From JAXLRU01 sp046330935 (GTDB taxonomy: Bacteria; Actinomycetota; Actinomycetes; Actinomycetales; Kineosporiaceae): a stretch of 64,000 bases of DNA. The DNA lies in contig JAXLRU010000003.1 in assembly GCA_046330935.1 (NCBI GenBank), positions 186,001 to 250,000 of the forward strand, read 5' to 3'. The notes below the pieces were generated by a model that saw nothing but the letters and a program-made list of their open reading frames with translations, did not search any database and had not been told where the DNA came from. Position 1 is the stretch's first letter. Every line of letters begins with the position of its first letter. Shown here piece by piece: positions 48,582 through 58,065 of the stretch. The position numbers were made by a program, and so were the translations under genes.

Positions 48582-50972
48582 ATGCGAGCACAGGCACGAC
48601 CGTCCAGTCCTCCCCCCGGCGGGGAACCCGCCGCGCCCACCACCCCCCACCGCCGCCCTGCCGCCGGTACCCGCGGCACCCGCGGCGCTAGCCGCGGTCG
48701 TGGCCTCGCCGTCGCGGCGTTGCTCGTGCCCGGGCTCGCGCACGGCGCGGCGGCCCCGGCCGGGGCCGCCGCCTCGACCACCATCGGCTCGACCAGCACC
48801 GGCACGAGTCCCGCCCCCGGCGCGCTCACGGCCGCGGCGACCAACCCGGCGCACGCGCTCGCGGCGTCCACCGTCCTGCTGCCGACGGGCGAGCGGCTGC
48901 ACTCCCCCGGCGGCGGGTCGCGGCAGCTCGGCGTCGTCCCGGCGCAGGCCACCGGCACCAGCGGCCTGGCGACCCTCCGGCTCGGCGGCACCACCCTCGC
49001 CTACCCCCGCACCGCCGCCCCCTACCTCGGGCACGAGCTGGACCCCTCGCTGTTCACGCTGCCCGCCGGCTCGCGGACGCGGATCCCCCTGACGGTCACG
49101 TCCACCACCGCCGCCCAGGCGGCCGTGCCCGGGCTGACCGTCACCGGACGCACCGGCGCCACCACCACCGGGTACCTCGACGCCGCCGGCGCCCGTGCGT
49201 TCGGCGCCGCTCTGGCGGCCCGCTACCGCGCCGACGCCGCCACCGCCCGCCGCACCGGCCACTGGCCGCACGGGCAGGGCATGTTCGCAGGCGTCCAGGC
49301 CGTCCGGGCCACCGACGTCGCGGGCCTCGCGGCCCTGGCCCCCGCGGCGCCCGCGGCGACCGCCCACGGCTCCGGGGTCACCCCGCAGTACGAGATGAAC
49401 ACCCTCACCCTCACGGTCACGGGTGCCGACGGCCGGCGGGTCGAGGAGGCGTTCGTCCCGATCCTCAACACCGACGACGCGCGCCGCTACGTGGGGTTCG
49501 CGATGGTCGTGGGCGGCGAGGCCCGGGTCTCGGTGCCCGCAGGGCACTACCTCGCCCTCACCTCCGTCTGGGGCGGTGACGACGCCGGGACCGTCGGCTC
49601 GGGGCGGGCGACCGTCACGTCGGGACCGGCCGAACTCACCGTCGACCTGTCGGGCCCCGCCGTCCGGCCCTCCGTGCGCACCCCCGTCCCGACCGTCACC
49701 GCGGGCGTCGACCTCGTGTTCGCCTACCGCGACGCTGCCGGCCACGACGCCCTGACCGCGGGTTTCTCCGCCATCGGCCTGGGCGGCGGCACCGGTGCCC
49801 CGCGGGTCCTGCGCGACATGGCGCCCGGCACGGGCACCATGACGATGGGGGTGTCCTGGAACCAGCAGGCCGTCGACTCCTCGGGTCGGCGCGTCTCGTA
49901 CCGCACCGCCGACTCCTACGCGGGCGTCCCGGCGTCGCTGAGCCGCACGATCGACCCGAAGACGATGGCGCGGCTCGACCTGCCGCTCTACGGCGACGGG
50001 TGGGGCCGCGGCGGCGTCGACTACATGCCGGTCCTCGCCTCCCCCGCACTCAGCCTCGGCGGGCTGGTGATCTCGCGAGACCTGCCCGCCCGGCCGACCA
50101 CCTACCTGGACACCCGTGAGGGCCTCACCTGGGGCGCGTTCGCGGTGACCGCCGACTCCGAGGACCCCGGGTTCGTGGACGAGGCACCCAGGACCTACGC
50201 GGTCGGCACCAGCACGGTGCCCTGGTTCAAGGCGCCCCTGTCGATCCAACCCGCCGTCGTCTCGCCCTTCGACGGCGTCACCTGCCTGAGCTGCCGCAAC
50301 GACAAGCAGCTCGCGCTGGTCCTCGACCCCTGGACCGACGGCACCCCGGGCCGCTTCGGCGAGCTGGTCGGTGACTCCGCAGGGGAGCCCGTCACCCACC
50401 TGACCCTGACCCGGGACGGGCGCAAGGTCCTCGACAAGGACGACTACGTCGGGGCGGTCGTGGCCGCGCCCACCACGGCGTCCACCTACCGCGCGCATCT
50501 CACCGTCGACCGCCGCCTGGTCGCGACGACCCTCGCGACGAGCCTGGAGACCGACCTCACCTTCACCTCGGCGGCGGCCGACGCGCCGGCCCTGCCCGCC
50601 GCGGCGTGCAAGCCCGCCTTCGCCACCCCTGCCGGTGCGTGCACGCCACTGCGCCTGCTCACCACCCGGGTCGAAGCGCCCGTCGCCCTCGACGACACCC
50701 TGCCCGCGGCGACCGTCCCGCTCGTCGTGCGCATCGGGCACACCGCCGGCACCGCCGGCGTCACCACGGTCGGGCTCGAGGTGCGGATCACCGGCACCGA
50801 GACCTGGACGCCGCTGACGCTCACCGAGGCCGCCGAGGGCACCTGGAAGGCCGCGCTGCCCGGCGACGCCTACCGCGGCCGCTCCCTCGACCTGCGGGTG
50901 AAGGCCACCGACGACGCCGGTGGCGCCCTCGTCCAGTCCGTCACCGGCGCCTTCTCGGTGGCGGGGGCATGA
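48582..50972 (+). CDS. Large secreted protein of unknown function between two proteases
   Basis: The 796-residue protein begins with a long basic N-terminus and a hydrophobic segment (GLAVAALLVPGLAHGAAAP) that fits a signal peptide. The rest is Ala/Thr/Val-rich beta-type sequence without a catalytic motif I recognise. The C-terminal 90 residues (VPLVVRIGHTAGTAGVTTVGLEVRITG...LDLRVKATDDAGGALVQSV) look like an Ig/Fn3-like domain of the type attached to secreted subtilases. An ATG at 48561 is also in frame; 48582 has GGGGGC at good distance. It lies 45 nt upstream of the second S53 gene, suggesting co-expression. Confidence 0.75.
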   Translation: MRAQARPSSPPPGGEPAAPTTPHRRPAAGTRGTRGASRGRGLAVAALLVPGLAHGAAAPAGAAASTTIGSTSTGTSPAPGALTAAATNPAHALAASTVLLPTGERLHSPGGGSRQLGVVPAQATGTSGLATLRLGGTTLAYPRTAAPYLGHELDPSLFTLPAGSRTRIPLTVTSTTAAQAAVPGLTVTGRTGATTTGYLDAAGARAFGAALAARYRADAATARRTGHWPHGQGMFAGVQAVRATDVAGLAALAPAAPAATAHGSGVTPQYEMNTLTLTVTGADGRRVEEAFVPILNTDDARRYVGFAMVVGGEARVSVPAGHYLALTSVWGGDDAGTVGSGRATVTSGPAELTVDLSGPAVRPSVRTPVPTVTAGVDLVFAYRDAAGHDALTAGFSAIGLGGGTGAPRVLRDMAPGTGTMTMGVSWNQQAVDSSGRRVSYRTADSYAGVPASLSRTIDPKTMARLDLPLYGDGWGRGGVDYMPVLASPALSLGGLVISRDLPARPTTYLDTREGLTWGAFAVTADSEDPGFVDEAPRTYAVGTSTVPWFKAPLSIQPAVVSPFDGVTCLSCRNDKQLALVLDPWTDGTPGRFGELVGDSAGEPVTHLTLTRDGRKVLDKDDYVGAVVAAPTTASTYRAHLTVDRRLVATTLATSLETDLTFTSAAADAPALPAAACKPAFATPAGACTPLRLLTTRVEAPVALDDTLPAATVPLVVRIGHTAGTAGVTTVGLEVRITGTETWTPLTLTEAAEGTWKAALPGDAYRGRSLDLRVKATDDAGGALVQSVTGAFSVAGA

Positions 50973-51016
50973 GCGGCACCCCGGCGTCCCCGTCCCGCCG
51001 TCCCCAGGAGGACACC

Positions 51017-52428
51017 ATGATCACTGTTCGTCCCCGTGCCGGCGGTCACCGGCGCGCCCCGCTCGCCCTGGCCGCCGTCGCGGTGCTCGCCGGCGGCGTC
51101 CTCGCCCTGCCCGGTACCGCCCTCGCGGCCGGCGCCTCCGCCGGTGCGGCACCCGCGGGCGTGTCGGCGGCGTACGGCGCCCCGTCCCCCGTCGACGGCA
51201 CCGTCGCCGCGTGCGACCGGCCGGCCGCCCGGCCCGGGTCGGGGCCGTCAGGCTCGGCAGGGCGCAGCGTGAGCTGCTTCGCCCGCTGGAAGGCGGCCAC
51301 CCCCCTGACCGCCGCCCGCCGGGCCGCGGCCGCCCGCGCCGCCCTCGCGTCGGCGTCCCGTGCCGGTGGCACCGGCGCCGCGGTCGGGCCCCAGGCGAGC
51401 CCGAGCCCCAGCCCCGGCCCGAGCCCCACTCCGGAGCCGATCCCCCTGCCCACCAAGGGGCTGCGGCCCGCCGACATCGCCGCCATCTACGCCCTCGACC
51501 CCGCCAAGGGCGCGGGCGCGACGCTGGCCATCGTCGACGCCTACGACAACCCCAACGTCGAGTCCGATCTCGCCGTCTACCGGGCGGCCCTCGGGCTTGC
51601 CCCGTGCACGTCGGCGACCAAGTGCTTCCGCAAGGTCAACCAGCGCGGGGGCGCCCAGGCGCCGGAGGCCGACCCGGGCTGGGGCGTCGAGATCGCCCTC
51701 GACGTCCAGGCCGTCTCCGCGGCCTGCCCGGCCTGCAAGATCCTGCTCGTGGAGGCCGACGACCCGCAGCTGGAGAACATGGGCGCGGCCGCCAAGCGGG
51801 CGGCGACGCTCGGCGCGACGGTGATCTCCCACTCCTACGGCATCGACGAGTTCACCGGCGCCGACAAGCTGGGCGCGGCCTTCTACGGCCGCAAGGGCGT
51901 GCCGGACGTCGCCTCCTCGGGCGACTACGGGTTCACGGCCGCGTCGTTCCCGGCCGTCCTGCCGTCCTCGATCGCCGTGGGCGGCACGCGGGTGACCAAG
52001 CGCGCGGACGGCACCTGGGCTCACGTCGCGTGGGCCGGAGCCGGCAGCGGGTGCTCGGCGTGGTTCGCCAAGCCCGCGTGGCAGAAGGACACGCACTGCT
52101 CGATGCGCACCACGAGCGACGTGTCGGCGGTGGCCGACCCCCGGTCCGGCCTCGCGGTCTACGACACGTTCGGCCTGGGCGCGGCCAACGGGTGGATCGT
52201 CGTGGGGGCACCAGCCTGTCGGCGCCGCTGGTCGCGGGCATGATCGCGCAGTCGGGCCGGGCGTCGGCGCTGGTGGGCGCCTCGAGCCTGTACACGGCGA
52301 CGAGCGGCCTGAGCGACGTCGTCGGCGGCCGCAACGGCTTCTGCGGCGGGGACTACCTGTGCACCGGCGTCGTCGGGTACGACGGGCCGACCGGCCTGGG
52401 CACGCCGGTGGGGACGTCCGCCTTCTGA
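51017..52428 (+). CDS. Secreted sedolisin-like (S53) serine protease, copy 2 (one frame break)
   Basis: This is a paralogue of the protease at 47000, about 470 residues after repair. The signal peptide is followed by a Ser/Pro linker instead of the lysine linker, then GLRPADIAAIYALDPAKGAGATLAIVDAYDNPNVESDLAVY. Catalytic Glu/Asp are in WGVEIALDVQ, oxyanion Asp in SSGDYGFT, and Ser in the VGGTSLSAP motif. That Ser motif is only read after restoring one G near 52205, exactly at the active site. AGGAGGACACC precedes the ATG. A large propeptide is again missing. A GC hairpin follows the stop. Confidence 0.87.
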
Positions 52429-52481
52429 CCCGTTCGGCGCATCCGCACCACTGGCCGGCAGCCCGACCCGTCGGCCCGCCC

Positions 52482-52510
52482 GCGCCCCCACCCGCACCGG
52501 GTGGGGGCGC
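52482..52510 (+). terminator. Hairpin terminator after second S53 gene
   Basis: GCGCCCCCACCCG (52482-52494) and CGGGTGGGGGCGC (52498-52510) form a 13-bp perfect stem with a 3-nt loop. Confidence 0.8.
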
Positions 52511-52523
52511 GGCTGCCGGGTCG

Positions 52524-53539
52524 GTGACGGGCGTGCCCGCCGCCGACGCGCAGCCCCCGGCCGCCCCGCCCGCCGAGGACGACGCCTGGCCCGCCTGGGA
52601 GGACGCCTGGGCGCAGGCCCTGTACGGGAGGGCGGGGTTCTACCGCACCCCCGAGGGCCCGGCGGGGCACTTCCGCACCGCCTGCCACGCCGCGCCGCAG
52701 GACGTCGCCCGGGTCGTCCTCGCGCTGGCGGCCGAGGGCGGGTGCACGAGCGTGGTCGACGTCGGCGCGGGCCGCGGGGGGCTCGCCGCCGCCCTGCAGG
52801 TCGGCCCCGGCCCGCGCGTGGGCGTGCACGCCGTCGACGTCGTCGAGCGCCCGCCGTCGCTGCCCGCGCCCGTGGGCTGGACGCGCGCGGAGCCCCACGT
52901 GCCCGGCCCCGCGGACGCCGTCCGCCGGGCCCTGTCCGGCGCCTCGGCGGGCCCGTGCTCGTGACGGCGTTCGAGCTGCTCGACGTCGTCGCGTGCCCCG
53001 TCGTCGAGCGGGACGCCGACGGTCGCTGGCGTCGCGTGCACGTGCAGCCCGCCACCGGCCGGGAGCGCCTCGGCGCCCGGGTGGACGGCGACGACGCCGC
53101 GTGGCTGGCCCGCTGGTGGGACGGCGCCGCCGATCCGGACACCCGGGGCGAGGGGGCCCGGGCCGAGGTGGGCCGGTCGCGCGAGGAGGTCTGGGCGGGG
53201 CTGGTGCGCGCCGTCGCCGACCATCCCGGCGGCGGGGTGCTGCTCGCCGTCGACTACGCGCACACGCTGACGACGCGCCCGGCGGAGGGCAGCCTGGCCG
53301 CGTTCCGGGCCGGACGCGCGGTGCCGCCGCGCGCCGACGGGAACTGCGACGTCACCGCGCACGTCGCGATGGACGCGGTGGAGGCGGCGGGTGAGGCCGC
53401 CGGTGCCGTCACGATCGCGCGGCTGTCCCAGGCCGAGGCGATCCGGCGGTGGTGGCACGGCCCCTCGACGCCCGCCGCCGAGCTGAGGGACCCCGGGGCG
53501 CTCGGCGGGTTCAGCTGGCTGGTGCAGGCGGTGCGCTGA
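52524..53539 (+). CDS. MidA/NDUFAF7-family SAM-dependent methyltransferase (one frame break)
   Basis: Repaired length is about 338 residues. The N-terminal ALYGRAGFYRTPEGPAGHFRTACHA is the MidA hallmark, followed by SAM motif I SVVDVGAGRGGLAAAL. The second half continues LVTAFELLDVVACPVVERD, GGVLLAVDYAHTL and GFSWLVQAVR. The frames join near 52960 when one base is restored in a G/C run. In eukaryotes the family methylates an arginine of complex I subunit NDUFS2, equivalent to NuoD, and a solitary nuoD lies 3.3 kb downstream. The GTG at 52524 is the most likely start; GTG 52533 is an alternative. Confidence 0.8.
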
Positions 53540-53552
53540 CGCCCTCGGCGAG

Positions 53553-55154
53553 TCACTGCCGGCCCTGCGAGCGCGCCTGCCGGGCGCGGGCCGCCTGCGC
53601 CTGGGCGAGCGCCGCGGCGTCGCGCTCGTCCAGGTGGGCCACCTCGGGCGCCACCGGTCCGGGCGTGGAGTGCAGGACGACGGTCGCCAGCCGCATCCGC
53701 CGCTGCAAAGGCCCCTGCTCGACGGCGAGGCTCTGCGTGCGGGCGTGCGGGACGACGACGGCGTGCCGGCGCCACCGACCCCCGCGCGCCACGAGCGCAT
53801 CGGCGGCCACGCGGACGCCGATCCGGCGGTAGCCGAAGGGGTCGACGCGGCGCGCGCGGCGGGGGGCGACGAGGAACGACCCCTCCGTGCCGGGGGCGCC
53901 GTCGGGCGAGGCGACGTCGGCGACGCCGGTGAGCGCGGCGTCGATGACCTGCCCGGACCGCTCGCCCTCGCCGAGATCCCCGACCACGAGACCCACCACG
54001 GTGACCGCCTCGGCCCGCGTGCCCACGGGCAGCAGGACCGTCTGCGGGTCCTCCCCGCCGCCCGCCCCGTACCCGGCCACGTTCACCTCGACCCGCCACC
54101 AGTCCGGCCCCCGCCACAGCAGGGGCTGGCTGACGCGCACCGCCTGCACGCGCCCCGGGGGCACCGTCTGCGTCTTGAGCTCCAGCAGGCCGTGGCGCAG
54201 CCGCACGCCCTGCACGCCCGTGGCGAGCCGGAAGCCGTAGCCGTGCGTGAACCGCTTCCACAGCGAGCCGGCCCAGCCGAGCACCCAGGGGACGACGAAC
54301 GCCAGCGGCGCGACGCTGTCGGTGACGGCGGCGGTGACGACCAGCCCGATCAGGGCCACGATCAGGCCGACCAGCGCCGGGGACAGCGCCAGCGACGCGA
54401 GGAGGCGCACCAGCGGGACCTCGACGAGGGACTCCCCCGGCCACGTCTCGTCGTCGCGCAGGAATCGCGGCAGGTGGGCCTGGGGGTCCTCGGCAGCGGT
54501 GGCGCCGGGCGCCGGGGGCACGGGCATGTCCACGGCGGGATCGACCACACCGGCGCCCCCGATGACCGCGGCCGCCGCGTCGTCCACCGGCGGCGTGGCG
54601 CGGGCGGCGACGGCCAGCCGGGCCTCGGCCGAGGCGGTGGCACCGGCGAGGACCCGGGCCCGCACCTCGCGGGCGACCGGCACGCGCAGGAACTGCAGGA
54701 CGAACTTCGAGTCGCCGCCGCCGGCCACCTCGACCTTGAGCTGCGCGAGCCCCAGCAGGCGCGCGAGTAGCGGGCGCACGACGTCGACGGCCTGGATCCT
54801 GTCCAGCCGCGCCGCCTTCTGGCTGCGGAACACCACCCCGTGGTGCAGTTCCAGGGCCTGCGGCGTCACCCGGAAGCGGGTGGCCCGCCACGAGACCACG
54901 CCGAGGCCCGCGACCAGCAGGGCCAGGGCCAGGACGCCGCCGAGGACGGCGAGGAGCACGACGGGGGCCACCGGGACGCCGCCGTCGAGGCCGGGACCCT
55001 CCGGGCGGTCGCCGCGGACCAGGGAGCGCACCGCGCCCTCGCCCACGTTCTGCACGAGCACGAACCCGCCGAGGACGAACGCGCTCCACGAGCGCAGGTA
55101 CGGGGTGGACCAGTGCACCCGCGACCACGGCGTCCCCTCGTCGTGCTCCGTCAC
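53553..55154 (-). CDS. PH-domain (YdbT-like) membrane protein
   Basis: The 533-residue protein has two pairs of transmembrane helices and three bacterial PH (bPH2, YdbS/T type) modules: ATRFRVTPQALELHHGVVFRSQKAARLDRIQAVDVVRPLLARLLGLAQLKVEVAGGG, GFRLATGVQGVRLRHGLLELKTQTVPPGRVQAVRVSQPLLWR, and a C-terminal one with VVPHARTQSLAVEQGPLQRRMRLATVVLHSTPGP. The arrangement equals YdbT of Bacillus, which with YdbS protects against antimicrobial stress. The GTG start overlaps the ydbS-like stop by 4 nt. Confidence 0.88.
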   Translation of the reverse strand: MTEHDEGTPWSRVHWSTPYLRSWSAFVLGGFVLVQNVGEGAVRSLVRGDRPEGPGLDGGVPVAPVVLLAVLGGVLALALLVAGLGVVSWRATRFRVTPQALELHHGVVFRSQKAARLDRIQAVDVVRPLLARLLGLAQLKVEVAGGGDSKFVLQFLRVPVAREVRARVLAGATASAEARLAVAARATPPVDDAAAAVIGGAGVVDPAVDMPVPPAPGATAAEDPQAHLPRFLRDDETWPGESLVEVPLVRLLASLALSPALVGLIVALIGLVVTAAVTDSVAPLAFVVPWVLGWAGSLWKRFTHGYGFRLATGVQGVRLRHGLLELKTQTVPPGRVQAVRVSQPLLWRGPDWWRVEVNVAGYGAGGGEDPQTVLLPVGTRAEAVTVVGLVVGDLGEGERSGQVIDAALTGVADVASPDGAPGTEGSFLVAPRRARRVDPFGYRRIGVRVAADALVARGGRWRRHAVVVPHARTQSLAVEQGPLQRRMRLATVVLHSTPGPVAPEVAHLDERDAAALAQAQAARARQARSQGRQ

Positions 55155-55660
55155 AGGCCCGCCAGCCTCGACTCGCCGAGGCTGCTCAACCTGTCGCGCA
55201 GGCGGGCGGCCTCGGCCGCGGGCAGGCCGGGGATCGCGGCATCGGTGGCCGGGGACGCCGTGTGCAGCTGCACCGAGGCCAGGCCGAGCCTGCGGGCGAT
55301 CGGTCCGGAGTCGACCTCGACGTACTGCATCCGGCCGTAGGGGACGACGAGCAGCCGGCGGTACATGACGCCGTGCCGGACGAGCAGGTCGTCCTCGCGC
55401 TCGGCGTACCCCCACGCCGGCACCTGCCGGCCGATCAGCCGCCACGACCACGCGTAGAGCAGCACCCCGGTGGCCGGCCACACCCACCACCACGGCCCGA
55501 ACACGAGCGCGAGCACCGCCCCGGGAACGGACAGGACGCCGAGGGTGATGGCGGTGGTGACGCGGCGGGCCAGCGCCAGGCGGGGACTGACCCGGGTCCA
55601 GACGATCCCCTCGGGGCGGAACGGGTCGGCCGACCCGCTCGGGGCGGTGGCAGCGGACAT
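55151..55660 (-). CDS. PH-domain (YdbS-like) membrane protein
   Basis: The 169-residue protein has two transmembrane helices (TTAITLGVLSVPGAVLALVFG; WVWPATGVLLYAWSWRLIG) and one bPH2 domain (EREDDLLVRHGVMYRRLLVVPYGRMQYVEVDSGPIARRLGLASVQLHTAS). It is the smaller partner of the overlapping YdbT-like gene. The ATG at 55660 has AAGGTGG upstream; a farther in-frame ATG at 55678 lacks a ribosome site. Role in envelope stress is inferred from family. Confidence 0.88.
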   Translation of the reverse strand: MSAATAPSGSADPFRPEGIVWTRVSPRLALARRVTTAITLGVLSVPGAVLALVFGPWWWVWPATGVLLYAWSWRLIGRQVPAWGYAEREDDLLVRHGVMYRRLLVVPYGRMQYVEVDSGPIARRLGLASVQLHTASPATDAAIPGLPAAEAARLRDRLSSLGESRLAGL

Positions 55661-55785
55661 GCGCCCACCTTGGCACACCCGTTCGGCGCAACGCCCCCGC
55701 AGCCGGGTTCTCAGCCCGCCCCGCTGCTCACCAGACTCCGTGACCGACGGCGCCAGGGGGTGCCGACGTCGACAGGGAGGTCGCC

Positions 55786-56736
55786 ATGCGCCGCACGAGT
55801 CCCCTCTCCCGGTTGCTGGGGCGCTCCCGCGGGCGTCGCCTGGTGCCCGTCGTCGGCGGGGTCGCCGCGATCGCCCTCGCCGGAGGGCTGATCGCCGCGG
55901 CCGGGCAGAGCGCGCAGGCCGGCCCCGGGACGGCGCCGCTGTCGGCCCAGGCTCAGGAGCAGGCGCAGGCGCAGGCGCAGGCGAAGCCGTCGGTCACGCG
56001 GACGAAGCCCACCAAGACCAAGAAGACGAAGTCGAAGAAGACCCGGACCAAGAAGACCCGGACGAGCGTGCCGCCCACCACCGTCGTCACCACGAGCTCC
56101 ACGGGCGGCAAGGTGACCTGCTCCCTCGCCCCGACCCAGCTCGTCGAGACCCGGCCGACCGCGCTGGTGTTCCTGCTCTACAGCTCCGACATGTGCATCG
56201 TGCCTGGTCCGTCGTCGTTCACCGTGGCGATCTACGCGAGCCTCGCCGACGCCGACGCGGGCCGCAACGCCGTCGCCACCGGCGGTGGGCCCGCGGGCAC
56301 CAGGGTCGTCGTCGAGGGCGTGCTGCCGGACACGAGCTACTGGTACGTGACCAGCGACTTCCGCTACAGCCGCGGGCCCGTGCACACGCCGACGCTGCTG
56401 ACGCCCACCAGCCCCGCGCCGTCGGCGTCCGTCACCACCTGCGTGCCCCTGGCCACGCACGTCGTGAGCACCACCCCCGTCTCGGTGACGGTGGCCGACC
56501 CGCCGTGCTACCTCGGCCGCCCGGGCACGTGGACGGTGGCCGCCTACGGCTCCGACGCCGACGCGCGGGCCCGGACCAACCCGGTCGCCTCCGCCACGGG
56601 CCCCCACGGGCCGCTGACGATCACCGGGCTGACGCCGGGCCGGCAGTACTGGGTGCGCGGCGAGGACGGCGTCGTGCTCCCGGTGCTCCTGCCCTTGCCG
56701 TCGACGACGTGGGCCGCCGCCGGCGCGCGCGGATGA
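55786..56736 (+). CDS. Secreted protein with Lys/Thr linker and two Cys-Cys/YW domains
   Basis: The 316-residue protein has a signal peptide ending near AAGQSAQA, then a Gln/Ala stretch, a basic linker (about residues 65-90, alternating Lys, Thr, Ser, Arg), and two copies of a domain of about 90-100 residues. Each copy starts with a Cys (VTCSLAP; TTCVPLA), has a second Cys, then FTVAIYASLADADAGRNAVA or WTVAAYGSDADARARTNPVA, and ends GVLPDTSYWYV or GLTPGRQYWVR. The domain is not one I recognise; it occurs also in the proteins at 58066 and 60837. AGGGAGGTCGCC precedes the ATG. It lies just upstream of nuoD. Confidence 0.8.
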   Translation: MRRTSPLSRLLGRSRGRRLVPVVGGVAAIALAGGLIAAAGQSAQAGPGTAPLSAQAQEQAQAQAQAKPSVTRTKPTKTKKTKSKKTRTKKTRTSVPPTTVVTTSSTGGKVTCSLAPTQLVETRPTALVFLLYSSDMCIVPGPSSFTVAIYASLADADAGRNAVATGGGPAGTRVVVEGVLPDTSYWYVTSDFRYSRGPVHTPTLLTPTSPAPSASVTTCVPLATHVVSTTPVSVTVADPPCYLGRPGTWTVAAYGSDADARARTNPVASATGPHGPLTITGLTPGRQYWVRGEDGVVLPVLLPLPSTTWAAAGARG

Positions 56737-56809
56737 CGCCCGGCGCTGCGCCCGACATGTGGCGCCCGCCTCGGCGACGGCCGCCCTCCCGCGTGGCAGA
56801 CTGCCGCGC

Positions 56810-58021
56810 GTGAACGCCGGGCAGCCGTTGACCACCGACACCGGCGCGTCCGCCGCGCTCGACCTCACGACGTCCCTCGACGTGGGGGTCGGCGCGGGCG
56901 GCCTCGCCACCTCCGACATGGTGCTCAACATCGGGCCGCAGCACCCGGCCACCCACGGCGTCCTGCGCCTGCGCCTGGTGCTCGACGGCGAGCGGATCGT
57001 CAGCGCCGACCCGATCGTCGGCTACATGCACCGCGGCGCCGAGAAGCTGTTCGAGGTGCGCGACTACCGGCAGATCATCGTCCTGGCCAACCGCCACGAC
57101 TGGCTCTCGGCGTTCGCCAACGAGCTCGGCGTGGTGCTCGCCGCCGAGGAGATGCTGGGGATGGAGGTCCCCGAGCGGGCGGTGTGGACGCGCACGCTGC
57201 TCGCGGAGATCAACCGCATCCTCAATCACCTGATGTTCCTCGGCTCCTACCCGCTGGAGCTCGGCGCGCTGACGCCGGTGTTCTACGCCTTCCGCGAGCG
57301 CGAGGAGCTCCAGGCGGTGCTGGAGGAGCTGTCCGGCGGGCGGATCCACTACATGTTCAACCGGGTGGGGGGCCTCAAGGAGGACCTCCCCGCCGGGTGG
57401 ACGGCGCGGGTGCACCACGCGATCACCGCCGTCCGCTCGCGGATGTCGGAGCTGGAGGGGCTGCTCGTCGGCAACGAGATCGTGCGTGCCCGCACCGCCG
57501 GGGTGGGGGTCCTGTCGCCCGAGCTCGCCGCGGCCTACGGGGTGAGCGGGCCGATCGCCCGGGCCAGCGGCCTCGACTTGGACCTGCGCCGCGACGAGCC
57601 CTACCTCGCCTACGCCGAGCTGTTCGCCCCCGGCGGCCCCGGCCGCGTCGTCACCCGCACCGAGGGCGACTGCCTGGCCCGGCTGGAGGTGCTGCTGGAG
57701 CAGGTGCACGTGAGCCTCGACCTCGCGCAGTACTGCGTGGAGCGGCTGCGCGGCCTGCCCCAGGGGCCCGTGAACGTGAAGCTGCCCAAGGTGCTGCGGG
57801 TACCCGAGGGCCACGTCTACCGCTGGACCGAGAACCCCCTGGGGATCAACGGCTACTACCTGGTCTCGCGCGGGGACAAGGTGCCCTGGCGGCTGAAGCT
57901 GCGCTCGGCGTCGTTCAACAACGTGCAGGTGCTCTCGCGCCTGCTGCCGGGCAACCTGCTGGCCGACATGGTCTCGATCATGGGGTCGATGTTCTTCGTG
58001 GTCGGGGACGTCGACAAGTAG
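56810..58021 (+). CDS. nuoD: NADH-quinone oxidoreductase subunit D (solitary NuoD)
   Basis: The 403-residue protein is the 49-kDa-type subunit of complex I: MVLNIGPQHPATHGVLRLRLVLDGE, VGYMHRGAEKLFEVRDYRQ, EINRILNHLMFLGSYPLELGALTPVFYAFREREELQAVLEELSGGRIHYMFNRVGG and MGSMFFVVGDVDK. The quinone-site His and the HRG arginine are present. No other nuo gene is within the window, so this is a stand-alone copy or a displaced subunit. GTG 56810 gives the family N-terminus after an Ala/Thr-rich tail. Nearby MidA methyltransferase is a functional candidate partner. Confidence 0.92.
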   Translation: MNAGQPLTTDTGASAALDLTTSLDVGVGAGGLATSDMVLNIGPQHPATHGVLRLRLVLDGERIVSADPIVGYMHRGAEKLFEVRDYRQIIVLANRHDWLSAFANELGVVLAAEEMLGMEVPERAVWTRTLLAEINRILNHLMFLGSYPLELGALTPVFYAFREREELQAVLEELSGGRIHYMFNRVGGLKEDLPAGWTARVHHAITAVRSRMSELEGLLVGNEIVRARTAGVGVLSPELAAAYGVSGPIARASGLDLDLRRDEPYLAYAELFAPGGPGRVVTRTEGDCLARLEVLLEQVHVSLDLAQYCVERLRGLPQGPVNVKLPKVLRVPEGHVYRWTENPLGINGYYLVSRGDKVPWRLKLRSASFNNVQVLSRLLPGNLLADMVSIMGSMFFVVGDVDK

Positions 58022-58065
58022 CGCCCGCCCGGCGCACCGATGCGACCGGATTCAGGGGGTTCCTC

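Noticed and set aside
46853..48994. Very long open frames antisense to the S53 and neighbouring secreted genes (also 48501-50741 minus).
   Set aside because: Their translations are Gly/Arg/Val/Ala low-complexity without motifs; they are GC-skew shadows of well-supported genes.
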